A DNA stretch of 64,000 nucleotides from Aquimarina acroporae. GTDB lineage: Bacteria; Bacteroidota; Bacteroidia; Flavobacteriales; Flavobacteriaceae. Positions within the stretch are counted from its first letter, which is position 1, and each line of letters opens with the position of its first letter. The stretch covers positions 1 through 64,000 of the forward strand of contig NZ_JALPRE010000013.1 in NCBI RefSeq assembly GCF_023195925.1, written 5' to 3'. The translations under genes and the position numbers were made by a program. This document shows, in pieces, positions 7,921 to 17,167 of this stretch. Under the pieces are notes generated by a model. That model ran no database searches. It worked only from the letters and a program-made list of their open reading frames with translations, and had not been told where the DNA came from.

Positions 7921-8016
7921 AGGCATTTTTTATACGATGTCAAGTGAAAAGAACTAAGTAGTTTATTGATGTTAATCCCTGCATTTCAGGACAGTAAAGC
8001 AGTAATTAACGAATTG

Positions 8017-8044
8017 CATTTGAACATAATGTTATGTTCAAATG
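8017..8044 (+). promoter_or_regulatory. Perfect 28-bp palindrome before fabH
   Basis: CATTTGAACATAA, two central bases TG, then TTATGTTCAAATG: 13-bp arms without a mismatch, ending 16 bp before the fabH start. It could be a repressor operator for fabH-accBC or, in RNA, a hairpin near the translation start. Confidence 0.7.
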
Positions 8045-8060
8045 AAACTAAAATCAAGAT

Positions 8061-9056
8061 ATGAGTAAAATCACAGCCGCTATCACAGCTGTAGGCGCCT
8101 ATGTGCCAGACTATGTGTTAACCAATCAGATTTTGGAGACAATGGTTGATACCAACGATGAATGGATCACCACTCGTACAGGTATTAAAGAACGACGATT
8201 ATTAAAAGATAAAGATAAAGGAAGTTCCTATTTAGGAATAAAAGCTGCAGAAGATCTTATTGCCAAAAAAAATCTAGATCCAAAAGAGATAGATATGGTA
8301 ATTTTTGCAACTGCAACTCCTGATCTTCCGGTAGCCGCTACTGCAGCTTATGCCGCTTCAAAAATTGGAGCTGTAAATGCTTTTTCTTACGACTTGCAAG
8401 CCGCTTGTTCTAGTTTTTTATATGGAATGTCTACTGCCTCCAGTTATATAGAATCTGGACGATATAAAAAGATTTTACTTATCGGAGCAGATAAAATGTC
8501 TTCTATCATAGATTATACAGATAGAGCTACATGTATCATTTTTGGTGATGGTGGAGGAGCTGTTCTTTTTGAACCTAATGAAGAAGGTTTAGGGTTTCAA
8601 GATGAGTTTTTGAGAACAGATGGTATTGGTAGAGAGTTCTTAAAAATCGAAGCTGGAGGATCTATTTTACCTCCGTCAGAAGAAACTGTAGCCAAAAGAC
8701 AGCATTTTGTTCAACAAGACGGAAAAACAGTATTTAAATATGCTGTTTCAAATATGGCCGATGCCAGTACCAAAATCTTAGAAAGAAATAATCTAACAGG
8801 TGATGATGTTGACTGGTTGGTTGCTCATCAGGCTAATAAAAGGATTATCGACGCTACCGCCAATAGAATGGGGTTAGACGAGAAAAAAGTTCTTATGAAC
8901 ATTCAGCGATACGGTAATACCACTTCGGCAACTTTACCGTTATTACTACACGATTACGAAAAACAACTCAAAAAAGGAGATAATATAGTATTTGCCTCAT
9001 TTGGTGGAGGCTTTACTTGGGGTTCTATTTACTTAAAATGGGCCTATAATTCCTAA
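8061..9056 (+). CDS. fabH: Beta-ketoacyl-ACP synthase III
   Basis: 331 residues. It condenses acetyl-CoA with malonyl-ACP to start type II fatty-acid synthesis. Catalytic Cys116 lies in [12 protein letters not shown]. The His is in [12 protein letters not shown] and the Asn in [12 protein letters not shown], completing the Cys-His-Asn triad. Order yceD-rpmF-fabH-accB-accC is typical of Flavobacteriaceae; plsX, common between rpmF and fabH in other phyla, is missing here. The start is preceded by a perfect palindrome that may set its expression. Confidence 0.95.
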   Translation: MSKITAAITAVGAYVPDYVLTNQILETMVDTNDEWITTRTGIKERRLLKDKDKGSSYLGIKAAEDLIAKKNLDPKEIDMVIFATATPDLPVAATAAYAASKIGAVNAFSYDLQAACSSFLYGMSTASSYIESGRYKKILLIGADKMSSIIDYTDRATCIIFGDGGGAVLFEPNEEGLGFQDEFLRTDGIGREFLKIEAGGSILPPSEETVAKRQHFVQQDGKTVFKYAVSNMADASTKILERNNLTGDDVDWLVAHQANKRIIDATANRMGLDEKKVLMNIQRYGNTTSATLPLLLHDYEKQLKKGDNIVFASFGGGFTWGSIYLKWAYNS

Positions 9057-9084
9057 AACAACTAAACACACAATACCCAATATT

Positions 9085-9582
9085 ATGGATTTAAAAGAAA
9101 TTCAGAATTTAATTAAGTTCGTAGCCAAATCAGGAGCAAGCGAAGTAAAATTAGAGATGGATGACGTTAAAATCACCATTAGAACAGCTTCAGATGACAG
9201 CAAAGAAACAACTATTGTACAGCAAATCCCAGTAGGAAGTGCTGTTGCACAGCCTGCTGTACCCGTACAAGCCGCTCCACCGGCAGCCGCACCTGCGGCA
9301 GCTGCTCCAGCTTCAGAAAGCGCTTCTGAAGACAATTCAAAATATATAACTATAAAATCTCCTATTATAGGAACTTTATATAGAAAACCTTCACCAGATA
9401 AACCAACATTTGTAGAAGTAGGAGACTCTGTAAAAGAAGGAGATGTACTTTGTATTATTGAAGCAATGAAACTTTTCAATGAGATTGAAAGTGAAGTTTC
9501 TGGTACCATAGTAAAAGTTCTTGTTGATGATTCTTCTCCTGTAGAGTTTGATCAACCTCTTTTCTTAATTGACCCATCATAA
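9085..9582 (+). CDS. accB: Biotin carboxyl carrier protein of acetyl-CoA carboxylase
   Basis: 165 residues. It carries the biotin that moves CO2 from AccC to the carboxyltransferase. There is an N-terminal helical domain (1-45), a flexible Ala/Pro-rich linker (about 50-80) and a C-terminal biotinyl domain with [10 protein letters not shown], where Lys129 is the biotinylated residue. It follows fabH by 28 bp and precedes accC by 97 bp, so the three probably form one unit. Confidence 0.95.
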   Translation: MDLKEIQNLIKFVAKSGASEVKLEMDDVKITIRTASDDSKETTIVQQIPVGSAVAQPAVPVQAAPPAAAPAAAAPASESASEDNSKYITIKSPIIGTLYRKPSPDKPTFVEVGDSVKEGDVLCIIEAMKLFNEIESEVSGTIVKVLVDDSSPVEFDQPLFLIDPS

Positions 9583-9679
9583 CCTAATTTTAAAATTCCT
9601 GCCTAAAAAGTTCCAACTTCAAAACATTGATTTTGGAGACTAGGGTTTGGGATTTGAAATTTCTAATTTCTAAGTAGTT

Positions 9680-11032
9680 ATGTTTAAAAAAATTCTAATT
9701 GCAAATAGAGGTGAGATTGCAATGCGTGTAATCAGAACCTGCAAAGAAATGGGTATCAAAACAGTGGCGGTTTATTCTACTGCAGACGCCGAAAGTTTAC
9801 ACGTGCGATTTGCAGATGAAGCAGTTTGTATAGGACCCGCACCCAGTACTGAATCATACCTAAAAATGGCAAATATTATTGCCGCTGCAGAAATTACCAA
9901 TGCAGATGCCATACACCCAGGATACGGATTCTTATCTGAAAATGCTAAATTTTCAAAAATATGTGAGGAACACCAGATTAAATTTATTGGTGCCAGCGCA
10001 GAGATGATTGATAGAATGGGAGACAAAGCCTCTGCCAAATCTACAATGATTGAAGCTGGAGTACCATGTGTTCCAGGAAGTGAAGGGGTTATTCCAGATT
10101 TTGAAACTTGCCTTAAAGTAGCCAAGGAAACAGGTTACCCAGTAATGCTAAAAGCTAGTGCCGGAGGTGGAGGAAAAGGAATGCGCGCCGTATGGAAAGA
10201 AGAAGACTTACAAGCCGCATGGGAATCTGCACGACAAGAAAGTAAAGCTGCCTTTGGTAACGACGATATGTATATGGAAAAGCTTATCGAAGAGCCAAGA
10301 CATATCGAGATACAAGTTGTAGGTGATAGTAACGGACGTGCATGTCACTTATCAGAAAGAGATTGTTCTGTACAGCGAAGACACCAAAAACTAACTGAAG
10401 AAACACCTTCTCCATTTATGACCGACGAATTGCGTGATAAAATGGGTGCTGCTGCCGTAAAAGCTGCAGAGTTTATTAAATATGAAGGTGCAGGAACAGT
10501 GGAGTTTCTTGTAGATAAGCATCGTAACTTCTACTTCATGGAGATGAATACACGTATTCAGGTAGAGCATCCTATTACAGAACAAGTAGTAGATTATGAT
10601 CTAATACGTGAACAAATATTGGTAGCTGCCGGAGTACCTATTTCTGGTAAGAATTACTACCCGCAATTACATTCTATAGAATGTAGAATTAATGCAGAAG
10701 ATCCATATAAAGATTTTAGACCTTCTCCTGGTAAAATTACCAATTTACATATCCCAGGGGGGCACGGAGTGCGAGTAGATACACACGTATATAGCGGTTA
10801 TATTATTCCACCAAACTATGACTCTATGATTGCTAAATTAATTACCACTGCTCAAACCAGAGAAGAGGCAATTAATAAAATGAAAAGAGCATTAGATGAG
10901 TTTATCATAGAAGGTATCAAAACAACCGTACCTTTCCATAGACAACTTATGGATGAGCCAGATTATGTTTCTGGTAATTATACCACTAAGTTCATGGAGA
11001 CTTTTTCAATGAAAGAACCCGAAGAAGATTAA
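9680..11032 (+). CDS. accC: Acetyl-CoA carboxylase, biotin carboxylase subunit
   Basis: 450 residues, full length. It carboxylates the biotin on AccB using ATP and bicarbonate. The N-terminus [19 protein letters not shown] is standard. The ATP-grasp glycine loop [12 protein letters not shown] sits near residue 160, and the catalytic region [15 protein letters not shown] near 290. A terminator follows directly after the stop. Confidence 0.97.
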   Translation: MFKKILIANRGEIAMRVIRTCKEMGIKTVAVYSTADAESLHVRFADEAVCIGPAPSTESYLKMANIIAAAEITNADAIHPGYGFLSENAKFSKICEEHQIKFIGASAEMIDRMGDKASAKSTMIEAGVPCVPGSEGVIPDFETCLKVAKETGYPVMLKASAGGGGKGMRAVWKEEDLQAAWESARQESKAAFGNDDMYMEKLIEEPRHIEIQVVGDSNGRACHLSERDCSVQRRHQKLTEETPSPFMTDELRDKMGAAAVKAAEFIKYEGAGTVEFLVDKHRNFYFMEMNTRIQVEHPITEQVVDYDLIREQILVAAGVPISGKNYYPQLHSIECRINAEDPYKDFRPSPGKITNLHIPGGHGVRVDTHVYSGYIIPPNYDSMIAKLITTAQTREEAINKMKRALDEFIIEGIKTTVPFHRQLMDEPDYVSGNYTTKFMETFSMKEPEED

Positions 11033-11040
11033 TATAAATA

Positions 11041-11067
11041 TAAAGCCTCCTCACAGAGGCTTTTTTT
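11041..11067 (+). terminator. Intrinsic terminator abutting the next start codon
   Basis: AAAGCCTC/GAGGCTTT 8-bp stem, 6-base loop, then seven T ending at 11067. The ATG of the next gene starts at 11068, leaving no space for a separate promoter or leader. Confidence 0.88.
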
Positions 11068-12180
11068 ATGAGTTTAAGTTATTGGGAACATAAAACATGG
11101 TTAGCAAATATCGATTTCACCGTTGTTGGTAGTGGAATCGTTGGACTTTCTTGCGCCCTCAGGTTACGAGAAAAATTTCCAACCGCCAAAATTCTTATCC
11201 TTGAACGAGGAATACTCCCTAATGGTGCCAGTACCAAAAATGCTGGTTTTGCCTGTTTCGGAAGTTTATCAGAAATACTTGACGATCTTAAATCACATTC
11301 TGAAGAAGAAGTGCTACAACTAGTACAAAAAAGATATAGTGGTCTACAAGTATTAAGAAGAACTTTAGGAGATCGTAGTATCGATTATAAACCTTATTCA
11401 GGATATGAGCTTTTTACAAAGCATGATGTTACATTATTTGAGGAATGTATCTCCAAAAAGGAAGAAATAAATCAACTTCTACATCCTTTGTTTGGGAAAG
11501 ATGTTTTTACGATTGATGATAACAAATTTAAGTTCAAAAATATTCTTCCGCACTATATTGTAAATCAATTTGAAGGACAGATCGACACCGGAAAAATGAT
11601 GGAAGCTTTACTAGACAAAGTACAAAATAGCCAGATAAAGATTCTAAATAACTGTGAAGTAACTCATATTGAAGACCTTAACACTTCTGCAAAAATAAAA
11701 ACCAAACATTTTACGTTTACTACTAACAAAGTGCTTATCGCTACCAATGGTTTTGCATCTCAATTAGGAATAAAAGAAGTAAAACCAGCCAGAGCACAAG
11801 TCTTAATTACCAAACCAATCAAAAATTTACATATTAAAGGAACCTTCCATTTGGATAGAGGTTATTATTATTTCAGAAATATAAATGACCGTATTTTATT
11901 TGGCGGAGGGAGAAATTTAGATTTCAAAGCCGAAGAAACTACTCGATTGGAACAAACACCTTTGGTACAAAATACATTGGAGCAAATCTTGCAAGATGTT
12001 ATTTTACCAGATACCGCCATAGAGATCGATCATCGTTGGAGTGGCATTATGGGCGTTGGAGCAAAGAAAAAAGCCATCGTTACACCTCTTTCAGATTCGA
12101 TATATTGCGGTGTTCGTCTTGGAGGAATGGGGGTTGCCATAGGAAGTGTAATTGGCACAGAATTGGCAGATCTTTTATAA
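11068..12180 (+). CDS. FAD-dependent oxidoreductase (D-amino-acid-oxidase family)
   Basis: 370 residues. The Rossmann FAD motif VVGSGIVGLSCALRLRE lies near residues 19-35, and a C-terminal GVRLGGMGVAIGSVIG segment contacts FAD in the DAO family. It probably oxidises an amine or N-methyl amino acid; the substrate cannot be read from sequence. The ATG lies directly after the T-run of the accC terminator, so expression depends on read-through or a promoter inside accC. No better start is seen: the N-terminus SYWEHKTWLANIDF leads directly into the FAD fold. mtgA follows after 14 bp. Confidence 0.82.
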   Translation: MSLSYWEHKTWLANIDFTVVGSGIVGLSCALRLREKFPTAKILILERGILPNGASTKNAGFACFGSLSEILDDLKSHSEEEVLQLVQKRYSGLQVLRRTLGDRSIDYKPYSGYELFTKHDVTLFEECISKKEEINQLLHPLFGKDVFTIDDNKFKFKNILPHYIVNQFEGQIDTGKMMEALLDKVQNSQIKILNNCEVTHIEDLNTSAKIKTKHFTFTTNKVLIATNGFASQLGIKEVKPARAQVLITKPIKNLHIKGTFHLDRGYYYFRNINDRILFGGGRNLDFKAEETTRLEQTPLVQNTLEQILQDVILPDTAIEIDHRWSGIMGVGAKKKAIVTPLSDSIYCGVRLGGMGVAIGSVIGTELADLL

Positions 12181-12194
12181 GAATGTGTTGACAG

Positions 12195-12896
12195 ATGAAA
12201 AAATTGGTTCGGTTTATAGTAAAAAATATGCTTCTATTTATAGTGATGAGTATACTATGGGTATTGGCATATAAATGGATAGATGTACCCGCTACTCCCT
12301 TAATGGGTATTCGCAAGTTACAGTCTGAACAAAATCATACGGTTCGACATAACTGGGTACCCCTGGAGCAAATATCAAAAGATTTACAATTGGCTGTGAT
12401 TTGCAGTGAGGACCAACACTTCATGCAACATAATGGATTTGATAAAGAAGCTATTGAAAAAGCCATTGCAGAACATAAAGCTGGCAAAAGACTTCGTGGC
12501 GCCAGTACTATCTCACAGCAAACAGCCAAAAACGTATTTCTATGGCCTCATCGAAGTTGGATCCGAAAAGGGCTAGAAGTTTATTTTACATACTTAATTG
12601 AAACGTTTTGGACCAAAGAACGCATTCTCGAAATTTACCTCAACAGCATTGAAATGGGAAATGGAATATATGGAGCAGAAGCTGCAGCAAAATTTTGGTT
12701 CGATACAACAGCCAAAAATTTGAATAAAAGTGAGGCTGCGGCTATTGCAGCAATTTTACCTAATCCTAGAAAATATCTTGCTAATCCGCCCTCTTCCTAT
12801 ACCGAAAAAAGAGCGGCTTGGATTTTTATACAAATGCGTAATTATGGTACCTTAGTGTTTGATAAGCCGCAGCAAAATGAATACCGAGAACATTAA
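12195..12896 (+). CDS. mtgA: Monofunctional peptidoglycan glycosyltransferase
   Basis: 233 residues. It polymerises lipid II into glycan chains at the inner membrane. One N-terminal membrane anchor (about residues 8-28) is followed by a GT51 domain with the catalytic-Glu motif SEDQHFMQHNGFD, then GASTISQQTAKN and the RILEIYLNSIEMGNGIYG segment. No transpeptidase domain is present, as expected for MtgA. The next gene starts 20 bp inside its 3' end, indicating coupled translation. Confidence 0.94.
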   Translation: MKKLVRFIVKNMLLFIVMSILWVLAYKWIDVPATPLMGIRKLQSEQNHTVRHNWVPLEQISKDLQLAVICSEDQHFMQHNGFDKEAIEKAIAEHKAGKRLRGASTISQQTAKNVFLWPHRSWIRKGLEVYFTYLIETFWTKERILEIYLNSIEMGNGIYGAEAAAKFWFDTTAKNLNKSEAAAIAAILPNPRKYLANPPSSYTEKRAAWIFIQMRNYGTLVFDKPQQNEYREH

Positions 12897-13335
12897 AGAA
12901 TCATTACATCAATATTGCGTTACCTATGTGAATGAACGATTGCAACGCATTCAAAATACCATTGCCAATATTCAGGAATCTTTAACCTCAGAAACCAAAA
13001 GTACTGCCGGTGACAAACATGAAACAGGTCGCGCCATGTTACAACTTGAACGTGAAAAAGCTGGAAAACAGCTTGCCGAAGTGCAAAAACTGCAGCAAAT
13101 CATAAATAAAATAGAGATTGCCACATCTTCAGATCGTATTAGACTAGGGAGCCTTGTGAAAACTTCAAACGGGAATTACTTCATTAGTATTTCTGTAGGT
13201 CAAATAATCATTGAGAATGTTACCTATTTTGCCATTGCCGCCAATACCCCTATTGGCACATTATTATTAGGCAAAAGCGTTGGAGATACCATAAATTTTA
13301 ATGGAAATGAGATTACCATTCAAAAGATTCATTAA
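12877..13335 (+). CDS. GreA/GreB C-terminal-domain-like protein
   Basis: 152 residues. The N-terminal half is helical coiled coil with TAGDKHETGRAMLQLEREKA. The C-terminal half has a GreA-type FKBP-like fold ending NTPIGTLLLGKSVGDTINFN. The acidic loop of true GreA is not seen, so transcript cleavage is doubtful; an RNA-polymerase-binding or regulatory role is inferred. Relatives often carry the label 3-oxoacyl-ACP synthase, which nothing here supports. Start 12877 (MNTENIKESL) is chosen over a start at 12859 because the latter adds six unrelated residues. It overlaps mtgA by 20 bp. Confidence 0.75.
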   Translation: MNTENIKESLHQYCVTYVNERLQRIQNTIANIQESLTSETKSTAGDKHETGRAMLQLEREKAGKQLAEVQKLQQIINKIEIATSSDRIRLGSLVKTSNGNYFISISVGQIIIENVTYFAIAANTPIGTLLLGKSVGDTINFNGNEITIQKIH

Positions 13336-13429
13336 TCGAATTTCGTTTTTGCCTCAAAACTATTTTATTGTACTCCATTAGATATAAAGAAATTATAGTT
13401 ATATCTTATTCTCAATAAAACTAAAAACC

Positions 13430-13876
13430 ATGAAAAAGCTGATACTCCTTTTCGCTATCTCTTTGTTTTACGCTTCCGCATCTTTCGGACAAGTTGATGA
13501 AGATTATACAAAAACATTAAGAACCATGTTTGAAATAGCAGGTACTGAAGACACCTACAAAACAGTAATAAACCAAATGTTCATGATGTATAAATCTCAA
13601 TATCCGAATGTGGAAGAAGAAATTTGGGATGAATTTGAAGATGAATTCATGCAAACCTCTATGAACGATCTTGTTCAAATGCTAGCTCCAGTCTACAGTA
13701 AACATCTCACCAAGGAGGAATTATTACAAATTATACAATTTTATAACTCTTCTGTTGGAAAGAAATTAGCGAAAAGCACACCTCTTATTACTCAGGAGTC
13801 TATGCAAATTGGACAAGAATGGGGAATCAAAATAGGTGAAAGATTCTCAGAAAAACTAAAACAGAAAGGATATTAA
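13430..13876 (+). CDS. DUF2059 exported protein
   Basis: 148 residues with a clear signal peptide (cleavage after SFGQ, about residue 21). The mature protein is helical, with the DUF2059 hallmarks: an acidic DEFEDEFMQTSMNDLVQ stretch, then YSKHLTKEELLQIIQFYNSSVGKKL. The function of the family is unknown; the protein should be periplasmic. It stands alone, followed by a region with two GGTATACC dyads. Confidence 0.85.
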   Translation: MKKLILLFAISLFYASASFGQVDEDYTKTLRTMFEIAGTEDTYKTVINQMFMMYKSQYPNVEEEIWDEFEDEFMQTSMNDLVQMLAPVYSKHLTKEELLQIIQFYNSSVGKKLAKSTPLITQESMQIGQEWGIKIGERFSEKLKQKGY

Positions 13877-13930
13877 GGTATACCACATACTTTTTTATCG
13901 GTATTAAAATTTCATTCCGTTTGGTATACC
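13877..13930. repeat. Two GGTATACC dyads
   Basis: The 8-bp palindrome GGTATACC occurs at 13877-13884 and at 13923-13930, 46 bp apart and upstream of the hydrolase gene at 13975. It may be an operator pair; chance cannot be excluded. Confidence 0.4.
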
Positions 13931-13974
13931 AAAATGATTTTAAGTAAATTGCCAATCCATAAATCATCATTATC

Positions 13975-14928
13975 ATGCCGAAGTTTTTTGTATTAACCCT
14001 TTTGGGGCTATTGCTATTTTCATGTAAACCTTACGAGACTACCAAAACCAGAAAAAATCAGATCACTTATGAAGATTTCAGAGCAGATCAAAGATTATAT
14101 CCTACAGATGATGGTTTGATAAAATATATAGACAAAGGCAAAGGTCCTTCTACGATTCTATTATTACATGGTGTACCAACTTCGGGCTGGTTATACCGAA
14201 AAATGATCGATCCTTTGGTAAAACAGGGGTATCGGGTAATCGTTCCTGATATGTTAGGGTATGGATCTAGTGATTCGCCAGATGGATTTGAAATTTATAA
14301 CAACGAAAATCACGCAAAACGCCTGCTTGAACTTATGGAATCTCTGGGTATAGAAAGCTGGACGCACGTAATGCACGATGCTGGAGGATTATGGACCTGG
14401 GAACTTATAAAACAAGACCCGAACAAAATCGAAAAGCTTATTGTACTCAACACCATCATCTATGAAGAAGGTTTTTATCCTCCGGTTCGTATGAAGCCTG
14501 GTGGATTGGCAAAAACGGCAATGTGGGCCTATCGAAACGGAGTTACTACAAACACTCTACTTAAGAAATTATTTAAGGAAGGACTAAAAGAAAATACTTT
14601 AAACCCATTGGATATTGAAGGGTATAAAACACCTTTACTAGAAGGAAAAACCAAAGCGATGTACTATTTCTTCAGTCAAACCTGTAATGATTTACCCGAC
14701 TATTCTGAAGTTTTCGAAAATATAAATGTACCTGTTTCTGTAATTTGGGGGATTCATGATACCATGCTTCAATGGCCTCCTCAACAAACAAGAGCAGCAA
14801 ATGCTCTTGGCGTTAAAAATGAAGATATTCATTTCGTAGATGAGAAACATTTTGTACAAGAAACCAAAGGGAAAGAAATTGCCTATAAAATCTTAGATTT
14901 TCTTAGAAATACTGCAGAAGAAGAATAG
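13975..14928 (+). CDS. Lipoprotein alpha/beta hydrolase with Asp nucleophile (haloalkane dehalogenase / epoxide hydrolase type)
   Basis: 317 residues with a lipoprotein signal, the lipid Cys being residue 17. The hydrolase domain has the HGVPTSGW oxyanion loop (65-72), nucleophile Asp135 in HDAGG rather than Ser, acid Asp262 in WGIHD and base His292. An Asp nucleophile is typical of haloalkane dehalogenases and epoxide hydrolases; the Trp that follows it in most dehalogenases is Ala here, so an epoxide or other substrate is as likely. It is monocistronic and probably anchored in the periplasm or outer membrane. Confidence 0.82.
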   Translation: MPKFFVLTLLGLLLFSCKPYETTKTRKNQITYEDFRADQRLYPTDDGLIKYIDKGKGPSTILLLHGVPTSGWLYRKMIDPLVKQGYRVIVPDMLGYGSSDSPDGFEIYNNENHAKRLLELMESLGIESWTHVMHDAGGLWTWELIKQDPNKIEKLIVLNTIIYEEGFYPPVRMKPGGLAKTAMWAYRNGVTTNTLLKKLFKEGLKENTLNPLDIEGYKTPLLEGKTKAMYYFFSQTCNDLPDYSEVFENINVPVSVIWGIHDTMLQWPPQQTRAANALGVKNEDIHFVDEKHFVQETKGKEIAYKILDFLRNTAEEE

Positions 14929-14939
14929 TTAACGATTAT

Positions 14940-15293
14940 CTAGTTACGACTTGTAGTGCTGATCCAGTGTCTGAGTTCAACTCTAAAGATAGTACCGTTA
15001 ATTAACTCCAATATTTGGTGTATTTCTTCTCGACTTACTGCAATATCTATTTTTTCTGAAGGTGTTCTAAGCAATAAAGATCTACAATGCAGAGGATCTT
15101 TACACTCACTACAACATTGTGATTCAATGGTATTGATGCATGATTCTGAGAAATCTTTAAGTTCGTTTAGGGTAAGCAAAAACCCAATATCTCTAAATAT
15201 GAGTTGAACTTTGGGTGTTATCGTACGAATCTCCTTTTTCCAAAAAAAAGAAATTCCTATATCATTATTATAAATTTTATGAATTGGGTCCAT
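14940..15293 (-). CDS. Cys-rich small protein of unknown function
   Basis: 117 residues from the ATG at 15293. The N-terminal part has a VQLIFRDIGFLLTLNELKDF segment, followed by a cysteine cluster (SQCCSECKDPLHCRS) that may bind metal, then LLLRTPSEKIDIAVSREEI. No family is firmly recognised; the layout recalls DUF6686-type Bacteroidota proteins, from memory only. A TTG start at 15305 is rejected because the -7 box TATTTTTG (15320-15313) would leave almost no leader. The start overlaps a perfect dyad, suggesting tight or self-regulated transcription. Confidence 0.7.
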   Translation of the reverse strand: MDPIHKIYNNDIGISFFWKKEIRTITPKVQLIFRDIGFLLTLNELKDFSESCINTIESQCCSECKDPLHCRSLLLRTPSEKIDIAVSREEIHQILELINGTIFRVELRHWISTTSRN

Positions 15294-15320
15294 TTTGAAT
15301 CGCAATTTGATTCAAAAATA
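15293..15320 (-). promoter_or_regulatory. Promoter with overlapping dyad
   Basis: TATTTTTG -7 box on the minus strand (15320-15313) overlaps the inverted repeat TTTTGAATC / GATTCAAAA (15293-15317, 7-base spacer). The dyad spans the expected transcription start and touches the start codon. Confidence 0.55.
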
Positions 15321-15354
15321 CACATTATTTATAATCAATCTAAATAAAAATAAG

Positions 15355-17040
15355 TTAATTTATATCTTTCAGCTTCAATTGCAATGACACCGTACCGTTC
15401 CATTCATTTTCATCAATTGTAAAAGCCGCTTTAAACCTATTTTGATTTGAGATCATCACCTGTTTAGCTCCCAAGCCAAAACCTATGGCTCCCACGGTAA
15501 TTCCATTTTTTTGAACAGCACATTTAAGATGTTTGTCGTCTGCTCCAACACATTTTCCGTATCCTGTATCTGCAAGACCTTCTGTCATAAAAACCGGAGT
15601 CATATTTCCCGGACCAAAGGGTGCAAACTGCTTCAAAATACGATAAAACTTAGGGGTAATTTCTTCGAGTTCAATTGGTACATCTATAGTAATTTCTGGA
15701 GTCAATAATTTTTTATCAATGGTACCTGCTACTACTTCTTCAAATTTTTGCTTAAACGTCTCATATTGCTCTTCGAGCAAGGTAAGACCCGCCGCATATT
15801 TATGCCCTCCGAACTGCTCGATATGGTCTGAGCAAGCATCTAAAGCATTGTACACATCAAATCCCTTAACCGATCTTGCAGAGGCAGCAAGCTTCTCACC
15901 GCTTTTCGTAAAAACTAATGTTGGGCGGTAATAGGTTTCTGTTAATCTTGAGGCGACTATACCAATCACCCCTTTGTGCCAGTTTTCATCATATACCACC
16001 GTAGTAAATTGTTCTTCTTCCTCATTTTTTTTGATTTGCTGCAAAGCCTCTTCAGTAATACTCTTATCTGCGTCTTTGCGATCGCTATTATACACTTCAA
16101 TTTCAGAAGCAAACTGTAAAGCAGTTTCCAAATTTTCTTCAACCAACAAATTCACAGCATGCAACCCATGCTTCATTCTTCCGGCAGCATTAATTCTTGG
16201 TGCGATAATAAATACCACATCGGTTATGGTCAAGGTTGCCTTTTTTACTTGCGAAAGCATTGCCCTAAACCCTACTCTTGGGTTGGCATTAATCACCTTC
16301 AATCCATAATAGGCCAATACTCTGTTTTCACCTGTAATGGGTACAATATCTGCTCCAATTGCCGTTGCTACCAGGTCCAAATACGGAAATAATTCTTCTA
16401 TCGATTGATTACGTACCAAAGCCAAGGCTTGAATCAATTTAAATCCTACTCCACAACCACATAATTCTTTATAAGGGTATGCACAATCTTCTCTTTTCGG
16501 ATCTAACACCGCAACAGCATCGGGTATTTGATCTCCAGGCCTATGGTGGTCACAAATAATAAAATCTATCCCTTTGTCTTTTGCATAAGCCACCTTTTCG
16601 ATAGCTTTTACTCCACAATCCAACGCAATAATGAGCGATATATCATTATCATGGGCATAATCGATACCTTTATAAGAGACTCCATATCCTTCATTATATC
16701 GATCGGGAATATATGTAGCTATTTGCGACGATAGGGTTTTAAGGTAAGACGACATTAAAGCTACCGAAGTTGTTCCATCTACATCATAGTCCCCATACAC
16801 CAATACATTCTCACCATTTTGCAATGCAGTATTAATTCTTTCTACCGCAAGCTCCATATCTTTCATTAAAAAAGGATCATGAAGATCATCGATAGAAGGC
16901 CTAAAAAACTTTTTAGCTTCTTCAAAAGATGTAATCCCCCTTTGCACCAAAAGAGAAGCTATAATTTCATCTACATTTAGCTGTTCTGATAAGGTTTGTA
17001 CTGTCGAAAAATCGGGTACTGGTTTAAGTGTCCATCTCAT
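15355..17040 (-). CDS. recJ: Single-stranded-DNA-specific exonuclease RecJ
   Basis: 561 residues. RecJ degrades single-stranded DNA 5' to 3' in recombination and mismatch repair. The DHH phosphoesterase motifs are present: DYDVDGT at 84-90, ALDCG near 140, DHH at 164-166, and the DHHA1 signature FGGHKYAAGLTL further on. The C-terminal OB-type domain is also present. It is monocistronic, divergent from the AhpD-like gene. Confidence 0.95.
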   Translation of the reverse strand: MRWTLKPVPDFSTVQTLSEQLNVDEIIASLLVQRGITSFEEAKKFFRPSIDDLHDPFLMKDMELAVERINTALQNGENVLVYGDYDVDGTTSVALMSSYLKTLSSQIATYIPDRYNEGYGVSYKGIDYAHDNDISLIIALDCGVKAIEKVAYAKDKGIDFIICDHHRPGDQIPDAVAVLDPKREDCAYPYKELCGCGVGFKLIQALALVRNQSIEELFPYLDLVATAIGADIVPITGENRVLAYYGLKVINANPRVGFRAMLSQVKKATLTITDVVFIIAPRINAAGRMKHGLHAVNLLVEENLETALQFASEIEVYNSDRKDADKSITEEALQQIKKNEEEEQFTTVVYDENWHKGVIGIVASRLTETYYRPTLVFTKSGEKLAASARSVKGFDVYNALDACSDHIEQFGGHKYAAGLTLLEEQYETFKQKFEEVVAGTIDKKLLTPEITIDVPIELEEITPKFYRILKQFAPFGPGNMTPVFMTEGLADTGYGKCVGADDKHLKCAVQKNGITVGAIGFGLGAKQVMISNQNRFKAAFTIDENEWNGTVSLQLKLKDIN

Positions 17041-17167
17041 CTATGTGTTATATTCCAAATGATTAAAAAATCCAAAGTACAAAAAACATCTTCACCATGA
17101 TAGATTTGCCATTAGTTTTGTATTTTGGGGTATTAAAATTTCAAACTTAAACTCAAAAAATACACAT

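Noticed and set aside
7856..7957. 33-codon ORF before fabH
   Set aside because: It overlaps the likely fabH promoter and has no support besides being open.
9583..9679. Separate accC promoter or repeat in the accB-accC gap
   Set aside because: The AT-rich sequence shows no -7 box at good spacing and no pairing; co-transcription with accB is simpler.
12877..13335. 3-oxoacyl-ACP synthase
   Set aside because: The protein is only 152 residues and lacks the ketosynthase motifs; the GreA-like C-terminal half explains it.
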